This document shows, piece after piece, positions 6,607 to 15,671 of a stretch of DNA of 33,233 nt. The position numbers and the translations under genes were made by a program. The first letter of the stretch is position 1, and the number at the start of each line of letters is the position of its first letter. Under the pieces are notes generated by a model. That model ran no database searches and had not been told where the DNA came from. It worked only from the letters and a program-made list of their open reading frames with translations. Origin of the DNA: Nocardia wallacei (GTDB taxonomy: Bacteria; Actinomycetota; Actinomycetes; Mycobacteriales; Mycobacteriaceae); contig NZ_JARWQD010000273.1 of assembly GCF_029869545.1 (NCBI RefSeq), positions 1 through 33,233 on the forward strand, written 5' to 3'.

Positions 6607-7863
6607 ATGACGCGACCCACCTCCGCCACCCGCGGGCTCCGACGGCTGGCACGAACCACCGCACTGCTGGTGTGTCTCCTGTTCGGACTGGTGGCGGCTC
6701 CCGCCGTGACGGCCGAACCCGGCTACGCCGAGTATCTGGACCTACCATCGGTCAACGGCGACGGTGCCGGTGGCGGCGGGCTCAATCCCGCACTGCCACT
6801 GGATGTTCCCACGTTGCGCGCGGCCGTGGAGCAGGCGCGCGAGGCGGGCGTGGCGCCGCATCGCTACGCCACCCTGCTGCACCAGTACTGGTTGGTCACC
6901 GCGGCGGCCAATGCCGATATCGACCTGGCGAACTGGGATCCGGCCCGCGGCGTCGCGGCCAACTCGCGGACCTTCACCCAGGTGTACGTGAACTACCTGC
7001 GGCTGACCAATCAGCATCCGGAGTTCTATTGGGCGGGGCTGGCCGGGCTGGCCGGTGGCTCGTTCGCCTCGGGATTCTTCGATATGAGCGACGTCGGCGC
7101 CGTCGTCAGCGTTCCGGGCATCCACGAACTGGGCAGCGTGGTCGCCGATCTGCTGCGGCACACCCCGCCCGAACTGGTGAACCTGGCACCCACTGACCTG
7201 CGGCTGCTGGCCACCGAGGGCTCGCGGCTGACCGCCGCCGATCTGGTCTGGTATCAGGGGCGGCTGATGGTCATGCAGAAACACATCTTCATCGATCAGG
7301 TGCCCATGCACGAGGCGTATGTGGCCGAGGGCCTGCCCGCCGTCGAGGAGCTGTACGAGGCGGGCGTGCTCGACGAAAATGCCGTCGCCGCATGGCGTTC
7401 CATCGATTCGGGCACCGCGGCCGGTTACGACGACGCGCTGGTGCGCATGACCGACCGCGAGCAGAACCAGATCATCGCCGACCAGTGGGACGCCACCTCG
7501 CGGGGGCGCGGCGCGATGGGCCGCGTGCTCACCTACGTCAGCACTGTGGCGGGTAAGGCGGCGGTGCCGGGCGTGCGGGCGCCGGGCGTCTACGCCCCGA
7601 CCACGCTGAGCGCCGACGTCGGCGGCCGCCGGATGGCGCTGCGCACGCCGCTGCCCGACTTCAACTGGGCCGATCGCGATACCCGCTGGGCCTATATCGT
7701 CGCCGATCTGGTGCCGCGCTATGCCGAGATGCAGGCCAATCCCGCCTTCGCCCGCGGGGTGCTGGCCGAGCCGTTCCCGGAGAAACTGGCCTCCGGTCGG
7801 CTGCTGCGGCGCCTGCCCGACCTGATCGCCGACCTCACCAGTCAGTGGCAGGTTACGGTCTGA
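6607..7863 (+). CDS. Secreted protein of unknown function
   Basis: The 418-residue product has a clear export signal: RGLRRLARTT, then a hydrophobic core (ALLVCLLFGLVAAPAV), with probable cleavage near VTAEP. The mature protein is largely helical and rich in Trp, Tyr and acidic residues. Recognisable local features are YATLLHQYWLVTAAANADIDLANWDP, HPEFYWAGLAGLAGGSFASGF, LMVMQKHIFIDQVPMHEAY, and a C-terminal LPDFNWADRDTRWAYIVADLVPRYAEM. No catalytic motif, lipobox or membrane anchor is apparent, and I do not recognise the family. It sits between the SOS-linked LysM gene and nrdR on the same strand, 124 bp after the former. Whether they are co-transcribed is unclear. A GAGGG about ten bases before the ATG supports the start. 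Confidence 0.8.
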   Translation: MTRPTSATRGLRRLARTTALLVCLLFGLVAAPAVTAEPGYAEYLDLPSVNGDGAGGGGLNPALPLDVPTLRAAVEQAREAGVAPHRYATLLHQYWLVTAAANADIDLANWDPARGVAANSRTFTQVYVNYLRLTNQHPEFYWAGLAGLAGGSFASGFFDMSDVGAVVSVPGIHELGSVVADLLRHTPPELVNLAPTDLRLLATEGSRLTAADLVWYQGRLMVMQKHIFIDQVPMHEAYVAEGLPAVEELYEAGVLDENAVAAWRSIDSGTAAGYDDALVRMTDREQNQIIADQWDATSRGRGAMGRVLTYVSTVAGKAAVPGVRAPGVYAPTTLSADVGGRRMALRTPLPDFNWADRDTRWAYIVADLVPRYAEMQANPAFARGVLAEPFPEKLASGRLLRRLPDLIADLTSQWQVTV

Positions 7864-7889
7864 GCAGGTCCTGGGGGTATCCTCGGTGT

Positions 7890-7908
7890 TGCTGTCTATG
7901 AAACAGCA
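7890..7908 (+). promoter_or_regulatory. Short inverted repeat in the nrdR leader
   Basis: TGCTGT at 7890-7895 and ACAGCA at 7903-7908 are perfect 6-bp arms with a 7-base loop, 27 bp after the secreted-protein stop and 74 bp before nrdR. It could be a weak terminator or an operator; it does not match the usual AT-rich NrdR box. Confidence 0.35.
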
Positions 7909-7981
7909 TTGCGCTGGCCCCATTCAGTGACGAGCGACCGCGTCGCTGTAGACCGATGCAGGCATCGACGAAGGATCTCGG

Positions 7982-8458
7982 ATGCATTGCCCCTACTGCC
8001 GGCACCCGGATTCACGGGTCGTCGACTCGCGCGAAGCCGAAGAAGGCTCCGCTATCAGGCGTCGTCGCGCCTGCCCGCAGTGCGGGCGGCGCTTCACCAC
8101 CGTGGAGACCGCCATCCTATCGGTGGTCAAGCGCAGTGGGGTCACCGAGCCGTTCAGCCGTGAGAAGGTGATTCGCGGTGTGCGCCGCGCCTGCCAGGGC
8201 CGCGAGGTCGACGACGATGCGCTGAACCTGCTGGCACAGCAGGTGGAGGATGCGGTGCGGGCCACCGGATCCCCGGAGGTGCCCAGCCACGAGGTGGGCC
8301 TGGCCATCCTGGGCCCGCTGCGTGATCTGGACGAGGTGGCCTACCTGCGCTTCGCCTCGGTGTACCGATCCTTCACCTCCGCCGAGGATTTCGAACGCGA
8401 GATCGCCGACCTGCGCCGGCACCGCGCCGAACACGCCGTCGCGGCGGGTGCGGAGTGA
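7982..8458 (+). CDS. nrdR: NrdR, transcriptional repressor of ribonucleotide reductase genes
   Basis: The 158-residue product has a zinc ribbon at the N-terminus (C3, C6, C31, C34 in MHCPYC and ACPQCGRRF) followed by an ATP-cone at ~48-138 ([24 protein letters not shown] ... [13 protein letters not shown]). NrdR senses dATP/ATP through the cone and represses nrd operons. Length and sequence are typical of actinobacteria. A ribosome-binding site (GAAGGATC) precedes the ATG. No ribonucleotide reductase gene is in the window, so its targets are elsewhere. The location downstream of the LysM gene parallels the mycobacterial lexA locus. Confidence 0.96.
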   Translation: MHCPYCRHPDSRVVDSREAEEGSAIRRRRACPQCGRRFTTVETAILSVVKRSGVTEPFSREKVIRGVRRACQGREVDDDALNLLAQQVEDAVRATGSPEVPSHEVGLAILGPLRDLDEVAYLRFASVYRSFTSAEDFEREIADLRRHRAEHAVAAGAE

Positions 8459-8482
8459 TCCGGTCGGCGACCGCCCACCCGG

Positions 8483-11400
8483 TCACCGGCGTGGCGGCTG
8501 CCGGACGGGAGTCGCGCGCACCGCGGCGATCGCCTTCTCGATTCGCTTGGCCGACACCGGATATGGCGTGCCGAGCTGCTGGGCGAACAGGCTGACCCGC
8601 AATTCCTCTGTCATCCACCAGATTTCGGTGACATCGGGCGCCGTGCGGCGGGCCTCCGGCAGTGCGTCGAGCAACCGCTGATATGCGGCGTGCACACGGT
8701 CCAGTTCGGCCATGCCGCGGCGGTCACGGTCGGCGGAGCCGGGCAGTGCCTCCAGGCGCAGGGCCGCCGCCTGCAGATAGCGAGGTACTTCGCGCAGGCG
8801 GGTGCTGCCGAACTCCCGGATGAATCCGGGAAAGACGAGTTCGTCGAGCTGGTGGGTGACATCGTCGCCGACCTCGCGATCCACGGTGCCCGACAACGCC
8901 GTTCGCACCCGGTGTGCCTCGCCGAGCACCGGCACCACCAGTCGCACGATCCGCGCCACGGTGCCCGAGAACTGCGGGCGCACCGCATCCACCAGCGCTC
9001 GGAACCTGTCGGGACTGCGGACCGGCCCGCCGTGCGCGGCGATCAGCTCGTCGGCGGCGCAGGCGCGGCAGTCCTCCACAAGGGCGTCCAGCGAGCCGTA
9101 GGGGTTCTGGCTGAGCGCGAGCCGGTCGGTGGGCGACAGCCCGGCCGTGACCGCCCGCGTCGAGGACGGCAGTTCGCGCAGCAGCAGGGCACGGGTTCCG
9201 GCGCGCATGGCCGCGGCCTGCCGGGCGGGTGACGACAGCACCCGCACCGCGACCCCGTCGCCCTCGGGGACCAGTGCGGGATATCCGGTGATGGTCTGCC
9301 CGCCCGCCTCGCGGCGCACGGTCGGCTCCAGGGTGCCCAGCGACTCGGAGGTCCAGACCGTGGCCGGGGCGCGCTCGGCGGCCGCCGTGGCACGCGCCAC
9401 CGACTTCGAAACCTGGTCGGCGAGAGCGGTTTTCAGCGCGGCGAGATTCTTGCCGCGATCGATGACCGTGCCGTCGGGCGCGGTGGCGGCGAAGGTGATG
9501 CGCAGGTGGTCGGGCAGCGCGGCGGGGTCCAGGTCGCCGGGGGAGATCGGCACCGAGCCCAGCCGCGACAGCTCCCGGGCCAGGCCGGTGCGCAGCGGTT
9601 CCGCGCGCGGGGTGAGCCGCGCGAGCGCCGCCCGGGCGAAGTCCGGGGCCGGAACGACGCTGCGGCGCAGGTGTTTCGGCAGCGTCTTGATCAGCGCGGC
9701 CGCCAGCTCCTCGCGCATGCCGGGCACCAGCCAGTCGAAGCCGACCGCGCGCACATGGGCCAGCTGCGCGACCGGAATGTGCACGGTGACACCGTCATCG
9801 GCCTGGCCCGGCTCGAATTGATAGGTGAGACCGAAGGTCAGCTCGCCCTGGCGCCAGCTGTCGGGGAAGGCGGCCGGATCCAGCTGCGCCGCTTGCTCGT
9901 TCACCACCGTCGAGGCCGAGAAGTCCAGCAGGTCCGGCGTCTCGCGCCGGGCCTTGCGCCACCAGCTGTCGAAATGCCGCACCGAGACCACGTCGGCCGG
10001 GACCCGCCGGTCGTAGAAGTCGAACAGCACCTGGTCGTCGACGAGAATGTCGCGCCGGCGCGCCCGGTTCTCCAAATCGGCGACGTCGTCGAGCAATTCG
10101 CGGTTGCGGTGGAAGAACTCGTGCCGGGTCTGCCATTCGCCCTGCACGAGGGCGTGGCGCAGGAACAGCTCCCGCGACAGCTGCGGATCGATGCGGCCGA
10201 AGTCGACGCGGCGCTGGGCGGCCAGCGGGATGCCATAGAGGGTGACCCGCTCGTAGGCCATCGCCGCGCCGCGCTTGGACGACCAATGCGGTTCGGAGTA
10301 GGTGCGTTTCGCCAGATCGCCTGCCAGCCGCTCGGCCCACTCCGGTTCGATGCGCGCGGCCATCCGGCCCCACAGCCGCGACGTCTCGACCAGTTCGGCG
10401 GCCATCACCCAGCGCGGCGGCTTCTTGGCCAGCGCGGATCCGGGGAAGATCATGAACTTGGCGTTGCGCGCACCCAGGAATTCCCGGGTCTCGGCCTCGC
10501 GGACGCCGATGTGGGACAGCATTCCCGCCAGCAGCGACTGATGGATCGCGGTGGAATCCCAGGGCAGGGAGTCGGCCTCGGCGTCCACCGCGGCGATCGC
10601 ACCGTCGCTGTTCCAGCCCAGCCCCTTGGTGATGGTGCGCAGCTGGCCGTGCAGGTCCTGCCATTCCCGCAGGCGCAGGTAGTGCAGGAACTCGTCGCGG
10701 CACAGCCTGCGGAACTGGTTGGACGACAACGACTTCCGGCGGTCGCGCAGGTAGTCCCACAGGCGCAGATAGGCCAGGAAATCCGAGCCCTCGACGGTGA
10801 ACCGGGCGTGTTTGGTGTCGGCGGCCTGCTGGAATTCGGCGGGCCGCTCGCGCACATCCTGAATCGACAGCGCCGCCACGATCACCAGCACCTCGGCCAG
10901 GCACCCGTTCCGGTTGGCCTGTACCAGCATTCGCCCCATGCGCGGATCGACGGGAATCTGCGCCATCTCCCGGCCGGTGGGCGTGAGGATCAGATCGCCG
11001 ACCATCGCCTCCTGGCGACGGCGAGTGCGCCTGCCCGATCGCGGTGGGTGGTCTTCGCCGGGCTCGGAGTTCGCGTCGTCGGAGCCCGGTCCGCGATCGC
11101 CGTCCTCGCGCGTCCCGTCCTCGGACCTGCGTGCCAGTGCGCCCAGTTCCTCCAGCAGCGCGATGCCGTCGCGGATGGCGCGGCGGTCCGGCGGCTCGAC
11201 GAACGGGAAGCTCTCGATATCGCCGAGACCGAGCGCGGCCATCTGCAGGATGACCGCCGCCAGGTTGGTGCGCAGGATCTCCGGCTCGGTGAACTGGGGC
11301 CGGGATTCGAAGTCGTCCTCGGAATACAGGCGGATGCAGATGCCGTCGGCGACGCGGCCGCAGCGGCCGGAGCGCTGGCGCGCCGACGCCTGCGAGATCG

Positions 11401-12598
11401 GTTCGATCGGCAGCCGCTGCACCTTGGTGCGCATCGAATAGCGGGAGATGCGAGCGTTTCCCGGGTCGACGACGTAGCGGATGCCGGGGACGGTGAGCGA
11501 GGTCTCGGCCACGTTGGTGGCCAGCACCACACGACGTCCGGTGTGCGACTGGAACACTCGATGCTGTTCTGCCGCCGACAGCCGCGCGTACAGCGGCAGG
11601 ATCTCGGTGCGGGGGAGCCGTAGATCGCGCAGAGCGTCCGCGGTATCGCGGATTTCGCGCTCGCCGGACAGGAAGACCAGGACGTCGCCGTCGCCCTCGG
11701 CGAGTAGTTCGGTGACCGCATCGCCGATGGCGTCCACGGGGTCTCGGTCGACGATGCGCGGATCGTCGTCCTCGTCGTCCTCCGACGGCGACGAAATCTC
11801 CAGTGCCAGTGGGCGATAGCGGATCTCCACCGGGTACGACCGGCCCGAGACCTCGACAATCGGTGCGGGCGTTACCTTTTCGCCGGTATCGTCCGGCTCC
11901 CCGAAATGGCGCGCGAACAACTCCGGATCGATCGTCGCCGAGGTGATGATCACCTTGAGGTCCGGCCGCTTGGGCAGCAGCTGCTTGAGGTACCCGAGCA
12001 GGAAGTCGATATTGAGGCTGCGCTCGTGCGCCTCGTCGATGATGATCGTGTCGTAGCGGCGCAGCATCCGGTCGCGCTGGATCTCCGCCAGCAGGATGCC
12101 GTCGGTCATCAGCTTGACCAGGGTGCGCTCGGATGCCTGGTCGGTGAAGCGCACGGTGTAGCCGACCACATCGCCCAGCTCGGTGCCGAGCTCCTCGGCG
12201 ATGCGCTCGGCGACCGTGCGTGCGGCCAGCCGGCGCGGCTGGGTGTGCCCGATGGTGCCGCGGATGCCGCGCCCCAGCTCGAGGCAGATCTTCGGGATCT
12301 GCGTGGTCTTGCCCGAACCGGTCTCCCCGGCGACGACCACGATCTGGTTCTCGGCGATCGCCTTCGCGATGTCCTCGCGGCGCGCGGAGACCGGGAGCTG
12401 CTCGGGATAGCGGATGCGGGGGACCGCGGCACGCCGCGCCGCGATGCGCTGTTCGGCGGCCGTGATCTCGGCCTCGATGCGGCCGAGGTCGCCGCCACGG
12501 GACTTGTCGAGCCGTCGGCGCAGCCGGTGTTCGTCGCGGATCGACAGATCGGACAGGCGGGTGCGGAGCTCGCGGGGAAGGGCGGCGGTCCTGGTCAT
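8483..12598 (-). CDS. hrpA: HrpA, ATP-dependent DEAH-box RNA helicase
   Basis: The 1371-residue product matches the size of bacterial HrpA. The helicase core shows Walker A GETGSGKT (91-98), DEAH (188-191) in IIIDEAHERSLN, the SAT motif (220-222), LVFLSGEREI-type motif IV, LATNVAETSLTVPGIRYVVD (motif V) and QRSGRCGRV (motif VI). HA2 and OB-fold regions follow, then the long DUF3418 C-terminal region characteristic of HrpA. An acidic/Arg-rich low-complexity insert (ARRSEDGTREDGDRGPGSD...) lies near residue 500, after motif VI and before the HA2 region, and is probably a disordered lineage-specific linker. HrpA unwinds structured mRNA and rescues collided ribosomes in E. coli; the role here is inferred from the family. 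It converges with nrdR and is monocistronic. The start ATG lacks a strong ribosome-binding site. Confidence 0.96.
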   Translation of the reverse strand: MTRTAALPRELRTRLSDLSIRDEHRLRRRLDKSRGGDLGRIEAEITAAEQRIAARRAAVPRIRYPEQLPVSARREDIAKAIAENQIVVVAGETGSGKTTQIPKICLELGRGIRGTIGHTQPRRLAARTVAERIAEELGTELGDVVGYTVRFTDQASERTLVKLMTDGILLAEIQRDRMLRRYDTIIIDEAHERSLNIDFLLGYLKQLLPKRPDLKVIITSATIDPELFARHFGEPDDTGEKVTPAPIVEVSGRSYPVEIRYRPLALEISSPSEDDEDDDPRIVDRDPVDAIGDAVTELLAEGDGDVLVFLSGEREIRDTADALRDLRLPRTEILPLYARLSAAEQHRVFQSHTGRRVVLATNVAETSLTVPGIRYVVDPGNARISRYSMRTKVQRLPIEPISQASARQRSGRCGRVADGICIRLYSEDDFESRPQFTEPEILRTNLAAVILQMAALGLGDIESFPFVEPPDRRAIRDGIALLEELGALARRSEDGTREDGDRGPGSDDANSEPGEDHPPRSGRRTRRRQEAMVGDLILTPTGREMAQIPVDPRMGRMLVQANRNGCLAEVLVIVAALSIQDVRERPAEFQQAADTKHARFTVEGSDFLAYLRLWDYLRDRRKSLSSNQFRRLCRDEFLHYLRLREWQDLHGQLRTITKGLGWNSDGAIAAVDAEADSLPWDSTAIHQSLLAGMLSHIGVREAETREFLGARNAKFMIFPGSALAKKPPRWVMAAELVETSRLWGRMAARIEPEWAERLAGDLAKRTYSEPHWSSKRGAAMAYERVTLYGIPLAAQRRVDFGRIDPQLSRELFLRHALVQGEWQTRHEFFHRNRELLDDVADLENRARRRDILVDDQVLFDFYDRRVPADVVSVRHFDSWWRKARRETPDLLDFSASTVVNEQAAQLDPAAFPDSWRQGELTFGLTYQFEPGQADDGVTVHIPVAQLAHVRAVGFDWLVPGMREELAAALIKTLPKHLRRSVVPAPDFARAALARLTPRAEPLRTGLARELSRLGSVPISPGDLDPAALPDHLRITFAATAPDGTVIDRGKNLAALKTALADQVSKSVARATAAAERAPATVWTSESLGTLEPTVRREAGGQTITGYPALVPEGDGVAVRVLSSPARQAAAMRAGTRALLLRELPSSTRAVTAGLSPTDRLALSQNPYGSLDALVEDCRACAADELIAAHGGPVRSPDRFRALVDAVRPQFSGTVARIVRLVVPVLGEAHRVRTALSGTVDREVGDDVTHQLDELVFPGFIREFGSTRLREVPRYLQAAALRLEALPGSADRDRRGMAELDRVHAAYQRLLDALPEARRTAPDVTEIWWMTEELRVSLFAQQLGTPYPVSAKRIEKAIAAVRATPVRQPPRR

Positions 12599-12700
12599 TG
12601 CAGTGACCAGCGTAGCGAAGCCGGCGCCGTGACCTGCAGTCCCGGTCGTCGCGGGCAGGTTACCGGTTGGTTGCTATCGGCCTGTCATCGCTGCTTGAAG

Positions 12701-12710
12701 ACCGATCGGT
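12701..12710. promoter_or_regulatory. 10-bp palindrome ACCGATCGGT
   Basis: A perfect palindrome lies between hrpA and the truncated Pr6Pr-like frame. It could be an operator; short GC-rich palindromes also arise by chance, so support is weak. Confidence 0.25.
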
Positions 12711-12726
12711 ATGCGACCATCGGGCC

Positions 12727-12915
12727 ATGGCCGCTGGTTCGGGAACGCCGATGTGGGTCCGCGTCCTGCGCGTTGTCTCGGTACTGCTGGGGATCGCGGC
12801 ATATCTGCGCGCGCGGGTGCGTGCCCTGGGTGCCGCTGCCGCCGCCGCCCTGCGCCGCCTGGCCGATCGCGTGCGGGGCGACGGTCGGCGAGAACCGCTC
12901 GCGGGCCCGTCCTGA
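12727..12915 (+). pseudogene. Truncated N-terminal copy of the adjacent Pr6Pr-type membrane gene
   Basis: The first ~25 codons (MAAGSGTPMWVRVLRVV..) align with the start of the intact gene at 13010 (MITGAGTAMWIRVLRIV..), 14 of 25 residues identical and similar DNA. After IAAYLRARVRA the similarity stops and the frame runs into an Ala/Arg-rich tail before ending at 62 codons. All but one of the transmembrane helices are missing. I interpret it as a decayed tandem duplicate; a functional single-helix peptide cannot be excluded. Confidence 0.55.
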
Positions 12916-13009
12916 CCGCCGGTAGCGGCGGATTCCCGCCGGAGTTCGACAGTTGCGGCGAGGCTGCCGTAGCGCCGCGGCGGCACCATCGCTGTGGGAA
13001 GATCGAATA

Positions 13010-13681
13010 ATGATCACCGGGGCAGGGACGGCGATGTGGATCCGCGTGCTGCGCATCGTGTTCGGGGTGCTCGGAGTCGTCGCGCTGGTCTGGATTCCCG
13101 TGCGCAATGTCGGCTCCGCCGACTTCTCGATGGCCAACTTCCTCAGTTATTTCACGATCGAGTCCAACATCCTGGGCGTGGTGGTGCTGCTGGTCGGCGG
13201 CCTGCGGGATCCCGGCGACCGGCGCTGGCAGCTGGTGCGCGGCGCGAGCGCGCTGTATCTGCTGATCACCGGGGTGGTGTATGCGGTGCTGCTGGCGAAT
13301 ATCGACGTGATGCTGACCGATAAGTGGATCAACGACATCCTGCACCGGGTGCTGCCGATCGTGCTGGTGGCCGACTGGCTGCTGGTACCGGCGCGGCTGG
13401 GCGTCACCGGGCGGCTGATCGGCGGCTGGCTGATCTATCCGGCGGTGTACGGGGTCTACAGCCTGGTCCGCGGCGCGATCGTCGACTGGTACCCGTATCC
13501 GTTCCTGGATCCGCGCGGGCAGGGATATATCTCGCTGCTGATCGGGCTGGTGCTGCTGGCGGTGGTGTTCGCCCTGCTGGCGACCGCGGTCGCCGGGCTG
13601 GGGGTGCTGTTCGGGCGCGGGGACTCGACCACCCCGGCCGGGGCTGACTCCGAGCGCGAGGCGGGTCCGGGCCGCAGGTAG
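13010..13681 (+). CDS. Pr6Pr-family integral membrane protein
   Basis: The 223-residue product has about six transmembrane helices. Typical landmarks of this uncharacterised actinobacterial/eukaryotic family are visible: NFLSYFTIESNILGVVVLLVGGL, then DILHRVLPIVLVADWLLVPA, and IVDWYPYPFLDP followed by a last helix. The protein is predicted to sit in the cytoplasmic membrane, and its biochemical role is unknown. The C-terminal tail is hydrophilic. The ATG at 13010 follows GGGAAGATC. The preceding 12727-12915 frame is a partial duplicate of its 5' end. Confidence 0.8.
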   Translation: MITGAGTAMWIRVLRIVFGVLGVVALVWIPVRNVGSADFSMANFLSYFTIESNILGVVVLLVGGLRDPGDRRWQLVRGASALYLLITGVVYAVLLANIDVMLTDKWINDILHRVLPIVLVADWLLVPARLGVTGRLIGGWLIYPAVYGVYSLVRGAIVDWYPYPFLDPRGQGYISLLIGLVLLAVVFALLATAVAGLGVLFGRGDSTTPAGADSEREAGPGRR

Positions 13682-13764
13682 TCTGGCGGCGCGGCACCTG
13701 CGGAGCGACAGGTATGTAGCCACGGAGAACGACGCCGTGCCCGGCCGTGTGAGAGGAGTCCGAG

Positions 13765-14988
13765 ATGGGTGCGCTGTGGCATGGGTTCGCCGATATGGGG
13801 GCCGTCGAACGTGACGGTGCGTTCGTGGTAGCCCGCGGCGAGGGCGCCTACATCTGGGACCGGGCCGGGACCCGCTATCTCGACGCCACCGCCGGGCTGT
13901 GGTTCACCAATGTCGGTCACGGGCGCCGCGAGATCGCCGAGGCGGTGGCCGCGCAGCTGTCCGATCTCGCGCACTATTCGAACTTCGGTGACCTCACCGC
14001 ACCGGTGACGCAGGAGCTGGCGGAGCGACTGGCCGAGCTGGCCCCGGTGCCGGGCAGCAAGATCATGTTCACCTCGGGCGGGTCCGATTCCGTCGACACC
14101 GCCGCCAAGCTGGCCCGCCGCTACTGGCACGAGCTGGGCCGTCCGGAGAAGACGCTGATCGTCGGGCGGCGCCTGGCCTACCACGGCATGCATGTCGCCG
14201 GTACCTCGCTGGGTGGCATCGCCGTGAACCGCGAGGGCTACGGCGAGCTGATGCCCGACGCCCGCACCGTCGAATGGGACGACGCGCAGGCGCTGCGGAC
14301 GCTGATCGAGGAGGTCGGCCCGCACCGCATCGCGGCGTTCTTCTGCGAGCCGATCATCGGTGCGGGCGGGGTGTACCTGCCGCCGGAGGGCTACCTGACC
14401 GAGGTCCGGCGCCTGTGCCGCGAGCACGACATCCTGTTCGTCGCGGACGAGGTGGTGACCGGTTTCGGCCGGATCGGCGGATCCTGGTTCGCCTCGTCGC
14501 GATTCGGCCTGGAGCCGGACATGATGACCACCGCCAAGGGACTCACCTCCGGCTACCTGCCGATGGGTGCGGTGTTCGTGGCGCCGCGGGTGGCCGATCC
14601 GTTCTATTCCGGCGGTGTGTGGTTCCGGCACGGTTACACCTACGGCGGGCACGCGGGCGCGGCCGCGGCCGCCATGGCGAACCTCGACATCATCGAGCGG
14701 GAGAACCTGCTCGAGGCCAGCAAGAACCTGGAATCGCTGCTGCACGAACACTTGTCGCCGCTGGCCGGGCACCCGCGCGTCGCGGAGGTCCGCAGCGGTC
14801 TGGGCGCGGTGGCCGCGGTGCAGCTGGCAGACCCGGCCGAGGGTCCTGCGATGGTGAAGGCCCTACGCGCGCAGGGCGTTTCGGGTCGCGCCGCGGGGCA
14901 GGGCGCGCTGCAGATCTCGCCGTCGTTCGTCGTCACCGAGCCGCAGGTCGCCGAATTGGCGGCGGCGCTCGGCCGTGCGCTGGACTGA
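13765..14988 (+). CDS. Class III (omega) PLP-dependent aminotransferase
   Basis: The 407-residue product carries the class III signatures: GSDSVDTAAKLARRY (PLP phosphate region), YHG at 139-141, the PLP-N1-binding aspartate in VADEVVTGFGR (D228), and the Schiff-base lysine K258 in TTAKGLTSGYLP. YGGHAGAAAAAMANLDIIE completes the small-domain side. The closest groups are omega-amino-acid:pyruvate and polyamine-type transaminases. The amino donor cannot be read from sequence. It is shorter than the usual ~430-460 residues, mainly in the C-terminal domain. A strong GAGAGGAG lies before the ATG. It is monocistronic and converges with the small membrane gene pair. Confidence 0.9.
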   Translation: MGALWHGFADMGAVERDGAFVVARGEGAYIWDRAGTRYLDATAGLWFTNVGHGRREIAEAVAAQLSDLAHYSNFGDLTAPVTQELAERLAELAPVPGSKIMFTSGGSDSVDTAAKLARRYWHELGRPEKTLIVGRRLAYHGMHVAGTSLGGIAVNREGYGELMPDARTVEWDDAQALRTLIEEVGPHRIAAFFCEPIIGAGGVYLPPEGYLTEVRRLCREHDILFVADEVVTGFGRIGGSWFASSRFGLEPDMMTTAKGLTSGYLPMGAVFVAPRVADPFYSGGVWFRHGYTYGGHAGAAAAAMANLDIIERENLLEASKNLESLLHEHLSPLAGHPRVAEVRSGLGAVAAVQLADPAEGPAMVKALRAQGVSGRAAGQGALQISPSFVVTEPQVAELAAALGRALD

Positions 14989-15033
14989 GTCGCCTCGCGG
15001 ATTCCATTGCCGCCGTGCAGGTTTCGTTCGCGT

Positions 15034-15234
15034 CTAACGGGTCAGGAAGTGCCAGCCGAGCCAGGCCCAGAGCGCGACCGCGATGAGTCCGGCCGCACGG
15101 GATCGGATCGCGTGGGCGAGGGTCGCGGCCGGGGAGGCGAGCAGATCCGGGCGCAGCCGCGCGACCACCAGCGTGACCGCAACGGCCGCGACGACGAGGA
15201 GGAAGCCGGTGACGATGACGGCGCGCTCGCTCAT
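15034..15234 (-). CDS. Small membrane protein of unknown function
   Basis: A 66-residue frame with two probable helices: AVIVTGFLLVVAAVAVTLVVARLRP, and a C-terminal AAGLIAVALWAWLGWHFLTR. The ATG at 15234 overlaps the TGA of the upstream 133-residue membrane gene (ATGA), so the pair is translationally coupled. A second ATG two codons upstream (15240) is possible. No family recognised. The C-terminal GWHFL pattern resembles small DUF6186-like actinobacterial proteins, but that is a guess. Confidence 0.6.
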   Translation of the reverse strand: MSERAVIVTGFLLVVAAVAVTLVVARLRPDLLASPAATLAHAIRSRAAGLIAVALWAWLGWHFLTR

Positions 15235-15632
15235 CGCCATGCCAGCCAGCATCCGGCGGCGAGCCACACCAGCCAGGCCGCGAATCGCATCGGCCCCTGC
15301 TCGAGAGCCGGGTCCAGCAGTGTCGACAGCGTCGGATGCGCGGCGCTGGCCCGCAACCAATCCGGTTGCCGCGCAAACGCGTACGCTTCCCACGCCAGCG
15401 CCGCCGCGAGCAGCCCACCCCACACCGAGGTGCCGCGCCGCAGCGCCGGATCGGCCGCCGTTCGGCCCGGCGGGCGGACGATCACGGCGGCGAACACCAC
15501 GATCCCCGGCACCACCACCAGCGCCGTGGCCTGCCAGCTGAACGGATCGGCGAGGGCCCCCGCCGCGGCCAGGCCGACCGCGGGCAGCACGACCCACCGC
15601 AGGTGCCCGCGCCGCGCCGCTTCTGCCGCCAT
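15231..15632 (-). CDS. Small integral membrane protein of unknown function
   Basis: The 133-residue product has about four transmembrane helices (WVVLPAVGLAAAGALA, ALVVVPGIVVFAAVIV, SVWGGLLAAALAWEAYAFA, FAAWLVWLAAGCWLAW). A conserved-looking cytoplasmic or external stretch contains PPGRTAADPALRRGT and ARQPDWLRASAAHPTLSTLLDP. It overlaps the following small membrane gene by 4 bp, and the two probably act together. No catalytic motif; family not recognised. Confidence 0.65.
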   Translation of the reverse strand: MAAEAARRGHLRWVVLPAVGLAAAGALADPFSWQATALVVVPGIVVFAAVIVRPPGRTAADPALRRGTSVWGGLLAAALAWEAYAFARQPDWLRASAAHPTLSTLLDPALEQGPMRFAAWLVWLAAGCWLAWR

Positions 15633-15671
15633 AGTCGCAGCATACGACGCGCAGCGGGTGACTCCACCGGG

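Noticed and set aside
9506..11623. 705-codon open frame on the plus strand inside hrpA
   Set aside because: It is an antisense shadow of hrpA with low-complexity composition and no recognisable motif, whereas hrpA shows all helicase motifs.
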